The notes: generated from the sequence alone by a model not told the origin. 64,000 bases of DNA from Proteus columbae (GCF_002777965.1 NZ_NGVR01000008.1:124001-188000); one strand, 5' to 3'. Numbered from the stretch's first letter, positions 30,594 through 38,944 are shown. Program-made: numbers and translations.

Positions 30594-30672
30594 GGTAAAG
30601 ACTAAATAAGAAGCTTAAAATTAAGATCATATAAAAATATTAATTTAGCAACAGAGTCATTAAGCGTAAATT

Positions 30673-30710
30673 ATACCTCAAAGTTAAAATCTACTTTGGG
30701 GTATTTTTTT
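30673..30710 (+). terminator. mppA terminator
   Basis: Twelve-base stem ATACCTCAAAGT / ACTTTGGGGTAT (one G-T pair), followed by T7. Confidence 0.9.
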
Positions 30711-31236
30711 ATTCGATCACCAATAGTAAAAATAAAATTTTCGAGATTTATAAGTTGATATATATCGTTAGTAGAAATGTTAAAAAAGAGTAAGAAAATA
30801 AAAGAGAGTATAAATAAAAAAGAACCCCTTTAAAAAAGGGGCGTAGCAAAATAAAGCAGGGTGACTTATTGTCTAGATATAAATTATATTGTTAATGCCT
30901 TCTTTGCACGATTTTTATTGTATCTAACTGTTACAGTGATTAATAAAATATTTATAAAAAAAAATCCCTCTGTTATGAAAACAGAAGGAGACTCAAAAGG
31001 AATAAACATTGCAGGAGATATGTTAATACATTTTTATGGTATTGTTTTGACCAATTGTGCAATGTGCTTGATGTTAAATATTATATCTTAATTTATTTAT
31101 AGATATAAATACTTAGTTATAATTAAATCTAATGTATTTGTTGTGGTGCCTGAGTAATTCTTAATTAGAGTCATCTATTTGTTTTTCTTTATTATTAAAT
31201 AAAATTACGGGTTATTAATAATTATTAGAAAATCGT
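30711..31236. other. Intergenic region with two minus-strand terminator-like hairpins
   Basis: No gene that I can support; a 76-codon GTG-initiated frame at 30861 has no ribosome binding site or recognisable product. On the minus strand two hairpins are followed by T-runs: TCTGTT/AACAGA at 30966-30988 then T9, and CCCC/GGGG at 30825-30841 then TTCTTTTTT. They may end transcription from the decayed Ail-like gene to the right. Confidence 0.55.
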
Positions 31237-31792
31237 TTAAAAATGAAATCCTAAAGATAATTGTAAAGCACTTAATTCAAGATGCCGCTTATTTGCCGTA
31301 GTATCAGAGTAAAGATAGCCCAAGCTAAATGAAATATCCTTAATAGGGTTATAATCGATACCTATTTGACCAATTACACTTGTTGTATTAACAGTGTGGG
31401 AATCTGTTGTATTTATTTCAGGGTGATATTTATCTTCCTGATGTTTTAATTTATTAGGACCCATTTGAGCATAAATAGAAATTTTAGGTGTTATTCTATA
31501 AGTTGGGCCGATTAATAGGCCTGTGGTTTTAGTTCGATAATTTAATATTGAAGGTGTAATAAACCGAGGATTAATAAAGTATTCTTTATGGTTAGTATTT
31601 AAATGTAGTAGAGAAATTAATATTCCCCAAGTATTTTCTGTTTCAAAGCGATAACTGATTATTTCTCCTTTTGCGGTGTCGCCTTTTATTTTTCCATAAA
31701 TATAGCCAGCAGAGAGGGTATGAGTCTTATCATAGGCATGTAGAAGAATAAGATACAGCTAAGCTAATTAAAACAAGGGCTAATTTATTCAT
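31237..31792 (-). pseudogene. Ail/Lom-family outer membrane protein, frameshifted
   Basis: Translating the minus strand from ATG 31792 gives a signal peptide MNKLALVLISLAVSYSS, then the frame breaks at a stop after about 20 codons. Shifting by one base at about 31741 restores a continuous frame (HAYDKTHTLSAGYIYGKIKG ... SVIGQIGIDYNPIKDISFSL ... LSLGFHF) to a C-terminal aromatic residue, as in eight-stranded Ail/OmpX/Lom porin-like barrels. Removing one base there would give a normal signal peptide ending SSHA before YDK. So a single extra base disrupts the gene: pseudogene, sequencing error, or reversible slippage. The intact relative at 37771 is only distantly similar. Confidence 0.8.
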
Positions 31793-32092
31793 TATAGAGT
31801 TTCTATGTTGATGTGTAGAACACTATTTTTAGTAAAATAAATGTTTATTTCAATATTAATTGATTGAAATTACTCTTAAAAAAACTTCGGGAGCTTATTT
31901 TTAAACTCAATAAAAAATCAAACTCTTATAAATAGCTAATTATTAATTAACATAAGATTTATTAATTATTCTAATGATGGCGTAACAATAATATATTATT
32001 TAAATAGACGGGCGTGAAAACTGAGAATAATAGGTAGAAATACTCACAATAAGCTTTAATACCTATTGTGAGCCAGATTTTAGTGCGGTGTT
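31793..32092. other. Intergenic region between Ail-like pseudogene and DUF4377 gene
   Basis: AT-rich, with no gene seen. A stem CTCACAATA / TATTGTGAG at 32043-32072 lies just after the stop of the DUF4377 gene and may be its terminator, although no T-run follows on the minus strand. Confidence 0.45.
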
Positions 32093-32434
32093 CTATTTTT
32101 TATCTACAACTTCAATCAGTGTATATTTGACACTTGATGCATCTGCTGGAGGGTTAGGAATATCTGTAACATTAACTTTTAATGTGTATTCAGTACCTGC
32201 TTTATATTCAAAACCATCAATATTTTGATAGAACAGAGACCATTCGCCAGAAGGTAACTCTTTCACCTTCATACACTTCATTGGCGCTACACCAACACAA
32301 TCATACAGTTGTGAGTCCACTAAAAGCGTTTTTGTTGTCCCCGTAGATGATGCTGTATTTGCACTTTCAGTTGAAGTTGCGTCATTGCATCCAGCCAAAA
32401 GCAAAAATAAAGGAATAGCGATAAATTTTTTCAT
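32093..32434 (-). CDS. DUF4377 lipoprotein
   Basis: 113-residue lipoprotein. Signal peptide MKKFIAIPLFLLLAGC with lipobox LAGC, a Ser/Thr-rich linker, then a DUF4377 domain: two cysteines in YDCVGVAPMKCMKVKE, then GEWSLFYQNIDGFEYKAGTE and ADASSVKYTLIEVVDKK. DUF4377 domains occur in lipoproteins and in HslJ/META-type heat-shock proteins; function unknown. Start 32434 chosen to begin the signal peptide; a longer in-frame extension to 32491 has no support. It stands alone upstream of zntB on the other strand. Confidence 0.85.
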   Translation of the reverse strand: MKKFIAIPLFLLLAGCNDATSTESANTASSTGTTKTLLVDSQLYDCVGVAPMKCMKVKELPSGEWSLFYQNIDGFEYKAGTEYTLKVNVTDIPNPPADASSVKYTLIEVVDKK

Positions 32435-32514
32435 ATTGATGACCTTATTTTTAGGGTGCAATAAATGTATTAAAGAATATTTAGTATACACCAGTCAGAT
32501 AGTTATTATAAATT

Positions 32515-32561
32515 ACAGCAGGTAACTTTTTTTCCTACAAATAAAATAAGTTACCTGCTGT
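32515..32561. repeat. 14-bp inverted repeat
   Basis: ACAGCAGGTAACTT and AAGTTACCTGCTGT form a perfect stem around a 19-base loop. It lies in the divergent region between the DUF4377 gene and zntB. No T-run follows the stem on either strand; it may be an operator, a retained terminator or a repeat element. Confidence 0.75.
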
Positions 32562-32813
32562 TGTTCTAAGTATTGGTATCCTAACGTAACTATCAGTATT
32601 TAATTTAGTGTAATAATCCTAAAGTAATGAAGATAAATAGAAGTTTTAGATGAATGAAACAAAAATAGTGTTGGTATACAGCTAACTAGAAAAAAAGTAT
32701 AGAATAACAGTTCAAAACATAGCGTTATAAAATGAAGGTAGATTAATCATATTTGACAGTTGAGTATTTAATTCAAGTATTACCTTTAAAGCAAAAGTTA
32801 TGGAGGAAGCTAA

Positions 32814-33797
32814 GTGAAAACAATTAATGACTCTGTTATACAAGATTCTGATGCTATTTATACAGCACAACTTAATGGGCATGGAGGAGCAACAGAAATC
32901 ACAGCAGAGACTGTTGCAACAAATGAAAATCCATATTGGGTGCACTTAGATTACCGTAAACCACAAAGTGCTCAATGGATACAAGAGACTGAGTTACTTC
33001 CACCTATTGCTAAAGATATATTACTTGCAGAGAACGTCAGACCAAAAGCACAACGCATTGGTGAAGGTATCATCATTAATCTGCAAACAATAAATAATAA
33101 TCCTAATGATCGACCTGATGAGCTTGTTGCCTTTAGAATTTATATAAACAGCCAAACCATAGTTTCTAGTCGCCACCGCCGAGTTAATTCTGTAGATTCT
33201 GTTATTCATACTCTAGAACTTGATAATGGGCCTGAAAATAGCGGCGATTGGCTAATTACAATGGCTGATGCAGTGACTGATGAAATAGGTGAATTTGTTG
33301 AGACGCTACACGACCAATTAATTGAATTGGAAGATATGATCCTCGATCAACAAATACCAGCAAGAGGTGAACTCGCATTATTAAGAAAGCAGTTAATTGT
33401 TTTACGTCGTTATATGGCACCTCAACGAGATGTATTCTCAAGACTCTCTATTGAAAAATTACCATGGATGAGTGATAGCGATAGAGTGACGATGTTAGAA
33501 ATCTCAGAAAGACTTTCTCGACGTTTAGAAGATTTGGATAGTAGTATTTCTCGTACTGCGGTGATTGCTGATGAAATAACATCAATGATGGCTGATGCGA
33601 TGAATAGACGTACTTATACTATGTCTCTAATGGCGATGTTATTTTTACCAACAACGTTTCTAACAGGGCTATTTGGTGTCAATTTGGGTGGAATACCCGG
33701 AAATGAATTTCCTTATGGTTTTACCATTTTTTGTTTATCTCTATTTGTTTTGATTGTGATTGTTACTTGGTGGTTAAAGCGTAGTAGATGGTTGTGA
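32814..33797 (+). CDS. zntB: ZntB zinc transporter (CorA family)
   Basis: 327 residues, same length as E. coli ZntB. N-terminal cytoplasmic domain (NPYWVHLDYRKPQSAQWI), long helix, then two C-terminal membrane helices. The CorA-family signature between them is GVN here (TGLFGVNLGGIPGNEF) instead of GMN, as in ZntB. E. coli ZntB has been described as an efflux system and more recently as a proton-driven zinc importer. Start codon is GTG with GGAGGAAGCTAA before it. Adjacent fnrS and ttcA match the E. coli order. Confidence 0.95.
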   Translation: MKTINDSVIQDSDAIYTAQLNGHGGATEITAETVATNENPYWVHLDYRKPQSAQWIQETELLPPIAKDILLAENVRPKAQRIGEGIIINLQTINNNPNDRPDELVAFRIYINSQTIVSSRHRRVNSVDSVIHTLELDNGPENSGDWLITMADAVTDEIGEFVETLHDQLIELEDMILDQQIPARGELALLRKQLIVLRRYMAPQRDVFSRLSIEKLPWMSDSDRVTMLEISERLSRRLEDLDSSISRTAVIADEITSMMADAMNRRTYTMSLMAMLFLPTTFLTGLFGVNLGGIPGNEFPYGFTIFCLSLFVLIVIVTWWLKRSRWL

Positions 33798-33854
33798 AAT
33801 TTCAGAAAATTAATCGTAACTAAATGGATTTAAAAAAGAATTCTCTAACCCTGT

Positions 33855-33868
33855 TTGAGATATATCAA
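33855..33868 (+). promoter_or_regulatory. FNR site of the fnrS promoter
   Basis: TTGAGATATATCAA matches TTGAT-N4-ATCAA at nine of ten positions. Its centre is about 42 bases upstream of the expected fnrS 5' end, the standard activating position. A -10 element TATAAC lies at 33894-33899. Confidence 0.88.
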
Positions 33869-33903
33869 TTTTTTAAAATAGAACATCTGGCATTATAACT
33901 CTC

Positions 33904-34029
33904 GCAGGTGAATACAACGTTGAGCGATGAACGTTGTGCTCCATAATTGTAGTTTTTCTCATATTGAGTTCTTAATACAGAATAATTGACCATTATTACA
34001 CCGATGTTTATTAACATCGGTTTTTTTTT
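33904..34029 (+). ncRNA. fnrS: FnrS anaerobically induced small RNA
   Basis: About 125 bases. The 5' part, GCAGGTGAATACAACGTTGA then GCGATGAACGTTGTGCTCCA, closely matches E. coli FnrS as I remember it (GCAGGUGAAUGCAACGU...), folding into a stem CAACGTT / AACGTTG. The 3' end is a terminator ACCGATGTT, loop TATT, AACATCGGT, T9. It lies between zntB and ttcA, the E. coli neighbourhood of fnrS, and an FNR box is placed for activation. FnrS represses aerobic-metabolism and oxidative-stress genes, including sodB, when oxygen is absent. Confidence 0.92.
34000..34029 (+). terminator. fnrS terminator
   Basis: Nine-base perfect stem ACCGATGTT / AACATCGGT, loop TATT, then nine T. Confidence 0.95.
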
Positions 34030-34063
34030 GCTTAAACTTATTATTGGTGATTATTTAGTCATA

Positions 34064-34094
34064 AAAAACCTAAGCCTTGAAAACAAGACTTAGG
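34064..34094 (-). terminator. ttcA terminator
   Basis: On the minus strand CCTAAGTCTTG / CAAGGCTTAGG (one mismatch) with a TTTT loop, then TTTTTTATG, eleven bases after the ttcA stop. Confidence 0.88.
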
Positions 34095-34104
34095 GTATCG
34101 CGTT

Positions 34105-35028
34105 TTATTTCACTTCAATAATATCGAGTTTGTTTTGGCTAAAATCAGGACGTTCATCATCTTCTTCTTGGAACATCACGGGTACGGCTGGAATATCATC
34201 TTTATCAAAGGCTAAATCACCACCATTAATGACTTCATCACCATGTTTGATATTAGCAAAATCAAATAATTGAGTATCGCATAAGTGTGATGGAACAATA
34301 TTTTGTGTTGCTCTAAACATAGTTTCAATACGACCAGGGTAACGCTTATCCCAATCTCTTAGCATCTCTTTAATAACTTGACGCTGGAGATTAGGCTGTG
34401 AGCCACAAAGATTACACGGGATAATTGGAAACTGTTTTGCTTGTGCAAATCGCTCAATATCTTTTTCACGAGCATAAGCAAGAGGGCGAATAACGATTTG
34501 TTTACCATCGTCACTCATTAATTTAGGAGGCATACCTTTAAGTTTGCCCCCATAGAACATATTTAAAAATAATGTTTCTAAAATATCATCACGATGGTGG
34601 CCTAAAGCAATTTTAGTTGCACCAAGTTCTGTTGCTGTGCGATATAAAATACCACGACGTAAACGTGAGCATAAAGAGCAGGTTGTTTTACCTTCAGGAA
34701 TAATATCTTTAACGATCCCATAGGTATTCTCTTCAACAATTTTATATTCCACACCAAGTTCATTTAAATACTCAGGTAAAATATGCTCAGGGAATCCGGG
34801 TTGTTTTTGGTCTAAATTGACTGCAATAAGTGAAAAGTTAATTGGCGCACTTTTTTGCAGATTCATTAAGATAGAAAGTAGCGTGTAGCTATCTTTACCA
34901 CCAGAAAGACAGACCATGATTTTGTCGCCGTCTTCAATCATATTAAAGTCAGCGATAGCTTGCCCAACATCACGGCGTAAGCGTTTTTGTAGTTTGTTGA
35001 AATTATACTGTTCTTTTGGGATGCTCAT
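34105..35028 (-). CDS. ttcA: TtcA, tRNA 2-thiocytidine synthetase
   Basis: 307-residue PP-loop ATPase that thiolates C32 of certain tRNAs using a [4Fe-4S] cluster. PP-loop [10 protein letters not shown] near residue 45, cluster cysteines in [12 protein letters not shown] and the pair in [11 protein letters not shown], and [19 protein letters not shown]. coli TtcA has 311 residues. Starts [20 protein letters not shown]. Downstream neighbour of zntB/fnrS on the other strand as in E. coli. Confidence 0.97.
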   Translation of the reverse strand: MSIPKEQYNFNKLQKRLRRDVGQAIADFNMIEDGDKIMVCLSGGKDSYTLLSILMNLQKSAPINFSLIAVNLDQKQPGFPEHILPEYLNELGVEYKIVEENTYGIVKDIIPEGKTTCSLCSRLRRGILYRTATELGATKIALGHHRDDILETLFLNMFYGGKLKGMPPKLMSDDGKQIVIRPLAYAREKDIERFAQAKQFPIIPCNLCGSQPNLQRQVIKEMLRDWDKRYPGRIETMFRATQNIVPSHLCDTQLFDFANIKHGDEVINGGDLAFDKDDIPAVPVMFQEEDDERPDFSQNKLDIIEVK

Positions 35029-35356
35029 TTTTTACGGTTCTATATCGTTGCTGATTATTCTGTAACTTGCTAACCAAGGCTTTGTTTTCTTTCATGAACG
35101 TTGAATGATTTAAAAGCTATATAAATCAATAAAATGTTTTACAACTCAATTGATGAGTGGTTTGGAAAACAAAGTTATTTATGGCAAGAAAATTGATAAG
35201 TCGCCAATGATACCAGATGGTAGGGTGGTTTCGATATAGATAACTACAGTTAAGCGATTTCAGGGTAGTAAAAAGCAAGAAATAATAGCCTTATATAAAC
35301 TGAATAAGACTATTAAATTTTTTGTATCACGCAGCGATTACTAATAGACATAGGTC
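35029..35356. other. Intergenic region upstream of ttcA
   Basis: No gene found. A hairpin TAATAG..TTAT / ATAAG..CTATTA at about 35283-35313 followed by a T-run on the plus strand resembles a terminator with no matching plus-strand gene; it may be a remnant. Confidence 0.45.
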
Positions 35357-35647
35357 TTAATAAGGCATCGTTGGTAGTTCACGTAAAATAGCATTTTTCC
35401 TACGTTCAGCGGTTAATTGTGACAATTCATTATCAGAGACATAAATTAAGGCATCTTGAGGACAAAACTCAACACAAGCAGGCCCTTGTTCTCTATGATT
35501 ACATGAATCACATTTAACGATATCAATTTTGAATTGCTGACCAAGATCTAAACAAAAAGTAGGTGCTGAATGCGCCTTTTTCTCAAGTTCAATGGCGCCA
35601 AATGGACAAGCTAAAAGGCAAGCTCTACATCCAATAATGGATATCTG
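35357..35647 (-). pseudogene. HydN-like 4Fe-4S ferredoxin, C-terminal fragment
   Basis: The minus strand has an open frame of about 95 codons with no usable start: GCRACLLACPFGAIELEKKA, then IVKCDSCNHREQGPACVEFC, ending LRELPTMPY. The cysteine spacings are those of ferredoxin-like electron carriers of the HydN/HycB/AegA type, normally about 175-200 residues. Two consecutive TAA codons stop the frame just upstream, so the first third of the protein, with its first cluster motif, is missing. leuE abuts the broken end (its stop is at 35658), which suggests a deletion joined here. Confidence 0.85.
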
Positions 35648-35657
35648 TTATTAAAAA

Positions 35658-36299
35658 TTATGATGATAATGTTGCTAATTTAGTTGCGAATCCCATAAAG
35701 AAAAGCCCGATAACACCATTACCTAATTTAGCGATATTTTTACGCGAGCCAAAAAAACGAGCAAGAGCTACACCACCAAATATTAGAAAAGAAAGATAAA
35801 TAAAGCTAAACGCTTCAAGCATAGACGCGAGAATTAAATAAGATAATCCGGTATGTGCATAATTAAAATCGATAAACTGAACAAAAAATGAAATATAAAA
35901 TAGAATCGCTTTAGGATTGGTCATACTTAATGTAAGCGCTTTTCTGAAAACGTGTTTCTGTACAGCGGTTGTTTGTTCTGAATGTATTTTTTTGGAGAAA
36001 AAAGTTGCATGGATAATCTTTATTCCTAAATAAAGGAGATAAAAAGCACCTAAAAAACGGACAATAGTAAAGAGTACAGGAGAGGCTTTTATAACAGATG
36101 CGACACCAATAAAGGCGAGAAAAATCAAAATGGCATCACCTAAAAAGACACCAAAGGCAGCACGATAACCATCACTGACACCACCTGATGCGCTTGTTTT
36201 TAGCACATAGAGTGTATTTGGGCCAGGAACAAGAATAATAAAAAACATGCCCGCAAGGTATATCCAGATATTGAGTACACCAAATTGTTCAAGCCACAC
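35658..36299 (-). CDS. leuE: LeuE, leucine efflux protein (LysE family)
   Basis: 213-residue RhtB/LysE-type exporter with six predicted membrane segments. VPGPNTLYVLKTSASGG in the first third and SMTNPKAILFYISFFVQFID in the middle are family landmarks; overall it is close to E. coli LeuE/YeaS (212 residues), which exports leucine and analogues. The start is taken as GTG at 36299 (WLEQFGVLNIW), with GGGGG five bases before; a TTG four codons upstream is the alternative. In E. coli leuE lies elsewhere, so its place next to a truncated gene points to a local rearrangement. Confidence 0.88.
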   Translation of the reverse strand: MWLEQFGVLNIWIYLAGMFFIILVPGPNTLYVLKTSASGGVSDGYRAAFGVFLGDAILIFLAFIGVASVIKASPVLFTIVRFLGAFYLLYLGIKIIHATFFSKKIHSEQTTAVQKHVFRKALTLSMTNPKAILFYISFFVQFIDFNYAHTGLSYLILASMLEAFSFIYLSFLIFGGVALARFFGSRKNIAKLGNGVIGLFFMGFATKLATLSS

Positions 36300-36598
36300 G
36301 TTAACCCCCAATCTTACTTTCTCTGTATTACTTAATGAGTTGCTATTATATAAAGAGAATCCGCATTATTTAAACGCATATTTTCACTCATATAGAAGAT
36401 AAATGTTTGATGCTTACTGCTTTCTGTTTGAAACAGCACTCTGTTACCACTGCAATAGATTAAACTCTAATGTTAGCATTTAAAAAAGAAACACTTTTCT
36501 TATGTAAAGAAGGTAGATCTCTTGAGTTAACTAAACTATATTTATCTGTTTTTTTATACAGTGTTTTTGTTTTGAACAACTACAGTAAGGGAAATGTG

Positions 36599-36901
36599 AT
36601 GCTAAAAGTGATTGCTGAAGATTTTATTAAAACAGAAGCGATAGAAACTGTTTTACCTCTTTATCGTGAACTTGTTGAAGCGACTAAGAAAGAGCCTCTT
36701 TGTATTAGCTATAATTTATATGTTGATGAAAAAGATCCTGGCCACTTTGTCTTTGTTGAACAGTGGCCTGATCATGCAGCACTTGATGTGCATTGTGCTA
36801 GTGAGCATTTTCAGCGATTAGTCCCTATGATTAATGCATATAAAAAAGCAGAACCAAAATTTTTACTTATGGCAGATGCTTTTGATGAAAAACAAAAGTA
36901 A
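36599..36901 (+). CDS. ABM-domain protein (YgiN-like putative monooxygenase)
   Basis: 100-residue antibiotic-biosynthesis-monooxygenase (ABM) domain protein: MLKVIAEDFIKTEAIETVLP, then LYRELVEATKKEPLCISYNL and DPGHFVFVEQWPDHAALDVH with a conserved W in EQW, then HFQRLVPMI. The fold is a dimeric ferredoxin-like barrel; relatives such as YgiN oxidise quinols or handle small aromatic compounds, but many have unknown substrates. Start 36599 fits the domain start and has AAGGGAAATGTG before it. Sixty-two bases upstream of the next ORF, so possibly co-transcribed. Confidence 0.85.
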   Translation: MLKVIAEDFIKTEAIETVLPLYRELVEATKKEPLCISYNLYVDEKDPGHFVFVEQWPDHAALDVHCASEHFQRLVPMINAYKKAEPKFLLMADAFDEKQK

Positions 36902-36963
36902 TAAACTAGACTTATTTATAGTGGATACACTGAATAATAAGAAGTAAAACAAGAGAGAACGCG

Positions 36964-37281
36964 ATGTTAGCGAGGTATATATCTCAAATTGTAAACCAAG
37001 AAGATAGCTATCAAATTTTAAGTACGCAGAATTTTTTGGATAACTTAACAGAAATAACCAGAGCAACTCATACTTGGTTATTTCCTGATGGTGTCATCTT
37101 GAAATGCACAGAAGAGATAGAAACAGAACACTATGATAATGACGCTCAATGTCCTGAACATTGGATCACTTGGGAAATTGTAGAGTCGAACAACAAATCG
37201 ATTTCTCCTTGTAGAAAAGAATTTTTTAATTTATGCCAGCAAAGCTTTTGGTTAAAAATGCAACTTGCTAATAATATATGA
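36964..37281 (+). CDS. Hypothetical protein (105 aa)
   Basis: Not recognised. A soluble, acidic 105-residue protein without signal peptide: SQIVNQEDSYQILSTQNFLD, THTWLFPDGVILKCTEEIET, QCPEHWITWEIVESNNK, CRKEFFNLCQQSFWLK. Several Trp and Cys residues suggest a compact fold. Ribosome binding site GAGAGAACGCG before ATG and a terminator right after the stop support a real gene. Lies after the ABM gene in the same direction. Confidence 0.7.
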   Translation: MLARYISQIVNQEDSYQILSTQNFLDNLTEITRATHTWLFPDGVILKCTEEIETEHYDNDAQCPEHWITWEIVESNNKSISPCRKEFFNLCQQSFWLKMQLANNI

Positions 37282-37302
37282 TTAGTTGCATAAAAGAAAA
37301 AG

Positions 37303-37325
37303 CCACTTTATAAGTGGTTTTTTTG
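37303..37325 (+). terminator. Terminator of the ABM / hypothetical gene pair
   Basis: CCACTT, loop TAT, AAGTGG, then T7; a short A-run precedes it. Confidence 0.85.
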
Positions 37326-37770
37326 TACCTATTAAAATTAATAAAAAATTTATTTCAAATGCCACTTTAAGTTTTTACTTAAATATTAATCAATACTTTA
37401 CAGACTGAGGCAAATCAATTTTGCTTAGTGAGTGTCTTTTATTTTACTGATTAATAACAAATAGAAGATTAATCGTGATTTTAATCATATTAAAACTGTG
37501 ATTAGAACTAAAGATAAATTAAAATCAACCTTGTTTTCATGATGTTATAGTCTTAATATTTCCTTAATAGTAGCAAAAAATAAGGTAAGTTTATTGTTGC
37601 GGCGAATGGTGTTTTAATTGTAATTTTAATCGTAAGATTTTCTTTATTAAATACTATTAATAACGTACTATTTATAAATAATTTTTATTGAGTGTTGCGC
37701 TCAATTTAATAAGAGAGCTAAATTATAATTTAGTTCCATTTGTCTATCCTTTTTTATATAGAGAATAAAG
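37326..37770. other. AT-rich upstream region of the Ail/OmpX gene
   Basis: About 445 bases of very AT-rich DNA with no gene. Presumed promoter and leader of the gene at 37771; no defined operator can be named. Confidence 0.45.
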
Positions 37771-38307
37771 ATGAGTCGTAATTTATTTCTTTCTACTTCA
37801 CTGTTAGCTATTTCTACACTTTCTTTTAATGCACAAGCAGCATTAGATAATACTTTATCAGTAGGTTATGCTCAAAGCTCAATTAAATTGAGTGATGATA
37901 AAATCGATGATGATCCTAAAGGAATTAACTTTAAATATAACCATGAGTTTGATAATGATTGGGGCGTTATTGGATCACTGACGTATACAAAATTAACTTA
38001 TAATTATTATGGTCGTTGGGGAAAAATTGGTTCAACTGAAATTGATTATACTTCATTAACTGTGGGACCTAGCTATCGTTTTAATGACTATTTTAGTGCA
38101 TATGGCTTAATTGGTCTTGGTCACGCTAGTCAAGATGATAAATATTATTATGTTAATGAAGAATACAGTAAAACGTCCATGGCTTATGGATTAGGTTTAC
38201 AAATTAATCCGATCCCAAACGTAGCAATTGATGCATCTTATGAATATTCAAAATTTGATAATGCAAAATTTGGTACTTGGGTATTAGGTGTTGGTTACCG
38301 TTTCTAA
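37771..38307 (+). CDS. Ail/OmpX-family outer membrane protein
   Basis: 178-residue eight-stranded beta-barrel protein. Signal peptide MSRNLFLSTSLLAISTLSFN with cleavage after AQA; mature protein begins ALDNTLSVGYAQSS. Family motifs: DPKGINFKYNHEFDNDWGVI, TVGPSYRFNDYFSAYGLIGL, KTSMAYGLGLQINPIPN, and a C-terminal GVGYRF ending in Phe for Bam recognition. Ail proteins in Yersinia give adhesion and serum resistance, OmpX more general envelope roles; which applies here cannot be decided. Flanked by a terminator and a long palindrome downstream. Confidence 0.92.
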   Translation: MSRNLFLSTSLLAISTLSFNAQAALDNTLSVGYAQSSIKLSDDKIDDDPKGINFKYNHEFDNDWGVIGSLTYTKLTYNYYGRWGKIGSTEIDYTSLTVGPSYRFNDYFSAYGLIGLGHASQDDKYYYVNEEYSKTSMAYGLGLQINPIPNVAIDASYEYSKFDNAKFGTWVLGVGYRF

Positions 38308-38329
38308 TTTTAAACTAATAAAATAATTT

Positions 38330-38355
38330 AAAAGGTCACGGTATGTGACCTTTTT
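38330..38355 (+). terminator. Terminator of the Ail/OmpX gene
   Basis: Ten-base stem AAAAGGTCAC / GTGACCTTTT, loop GGTAT, T-run. Confidence 0.92.
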
Positions 38356-38383
38356 GTGAATATCACTATATAGTGATATTCAC
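38356..38383. repeat. 28-bp perfect palindrome
   Basis: Half-site GTGAATATCACTAT followed directly by its reverse complement ATAGTGATATTCAC, with no spacer. Starts one base after the terminator T-run and lies 105 bases before the acetyltransferase gene. A dimeric operator or an extruding cruciform is possible. Confidence 0.9.
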
Positions 38384-38488
38384 TTATCAAAACGCATTAA
38401 ATATACACTAAATGTGTGTTTTTTTATTCGAGTTACTTGACTGTCAATAAAGGATCTTTAAGATGCCATATTTTATGGAAAGGGAATT

Positions 38489-38944
38489 ATGTTAACTGTA
38501 ATAAAAGCAGAACCTTCACACTATGATGAAATGATTGCAGTTTGGGGATCTTCAGTTAGAGCTACGCATGCGTTTCTATCTGAAGATATCATTTTATCGC
38601 TTAAAAAAGATATCGTAGAACAGTATTTTCCTATGCTTAATACCTATATTGCGATAGACAATAATAATGTTATTCATGGGATCTTAGGCACAGCAGAAAA
38701 TAAGCTAGAAATGCTTTTTGTCGATGCGAATTCTAGAGGACATGGCTGTGGTAAATTGCTTATAACTTTCGCGATAAATACACTGCATATTGATGAGTTA
38801 GATGTAAATGAGCAAAATCCTCAAGCAATTGGCTTTTATCTTTATATTGGATTTGAGCAAATAGGGCGTTCAGAATTAGATGGACAAGGTAATCCTTTTC
38901 CATTGTTACATTTAAGATTAAATAAAAATAAGTATAAATACTAA
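38489..38944 (+). CDS. GNAT N-acetyltransferase (YjaB-like)
   Basis: 151-residue GNAT acetyltransferase. Motif A for acetyl-CoA: MLFVDANSRGHGCGKLLITF; further ELDVNEQNPQAIGFYLYIGF and IGRSELDGQGNPFPLLHLRL, which match the layout of E. coli YjaB (VNEQNEQAVGFY...GRSEVD..G.PYPLL). The acceptor is unknown. Its start has AAAGGGAATT ahead. The 28-bp palindrome lies between it and the preceding terminator. Confidence 0.88.
   Translation: MLTVIKAEPSHYDEMIAVWGSSVRATHAFLSEDIILSLKKDIVEQYFPMLNTYIAIDNNNVIHGILGTAENKLEMLFVDANSRGHGCGKLLITFAINTLHIDELDVNEQNPQAIGFYLYIGFEQIGRSELDGQGNPFPLLHLRLNKNKYKY

Noticed and set aside
30966-30988. Short minus-strand peptide frame starting MFIPFESPSV
   Set aside because: The frame overlaps a terminator hairpin and T-run and has no ribosome binding site; the hydrophobic look comes from the T-run.
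30861-31091. 76-codon GTG-initiated frame after mppA
   Set aside because: No ribosome binding site, no recognisable product, lies in AT-rich spacer, and contains a minus-strand terminator hairpin.
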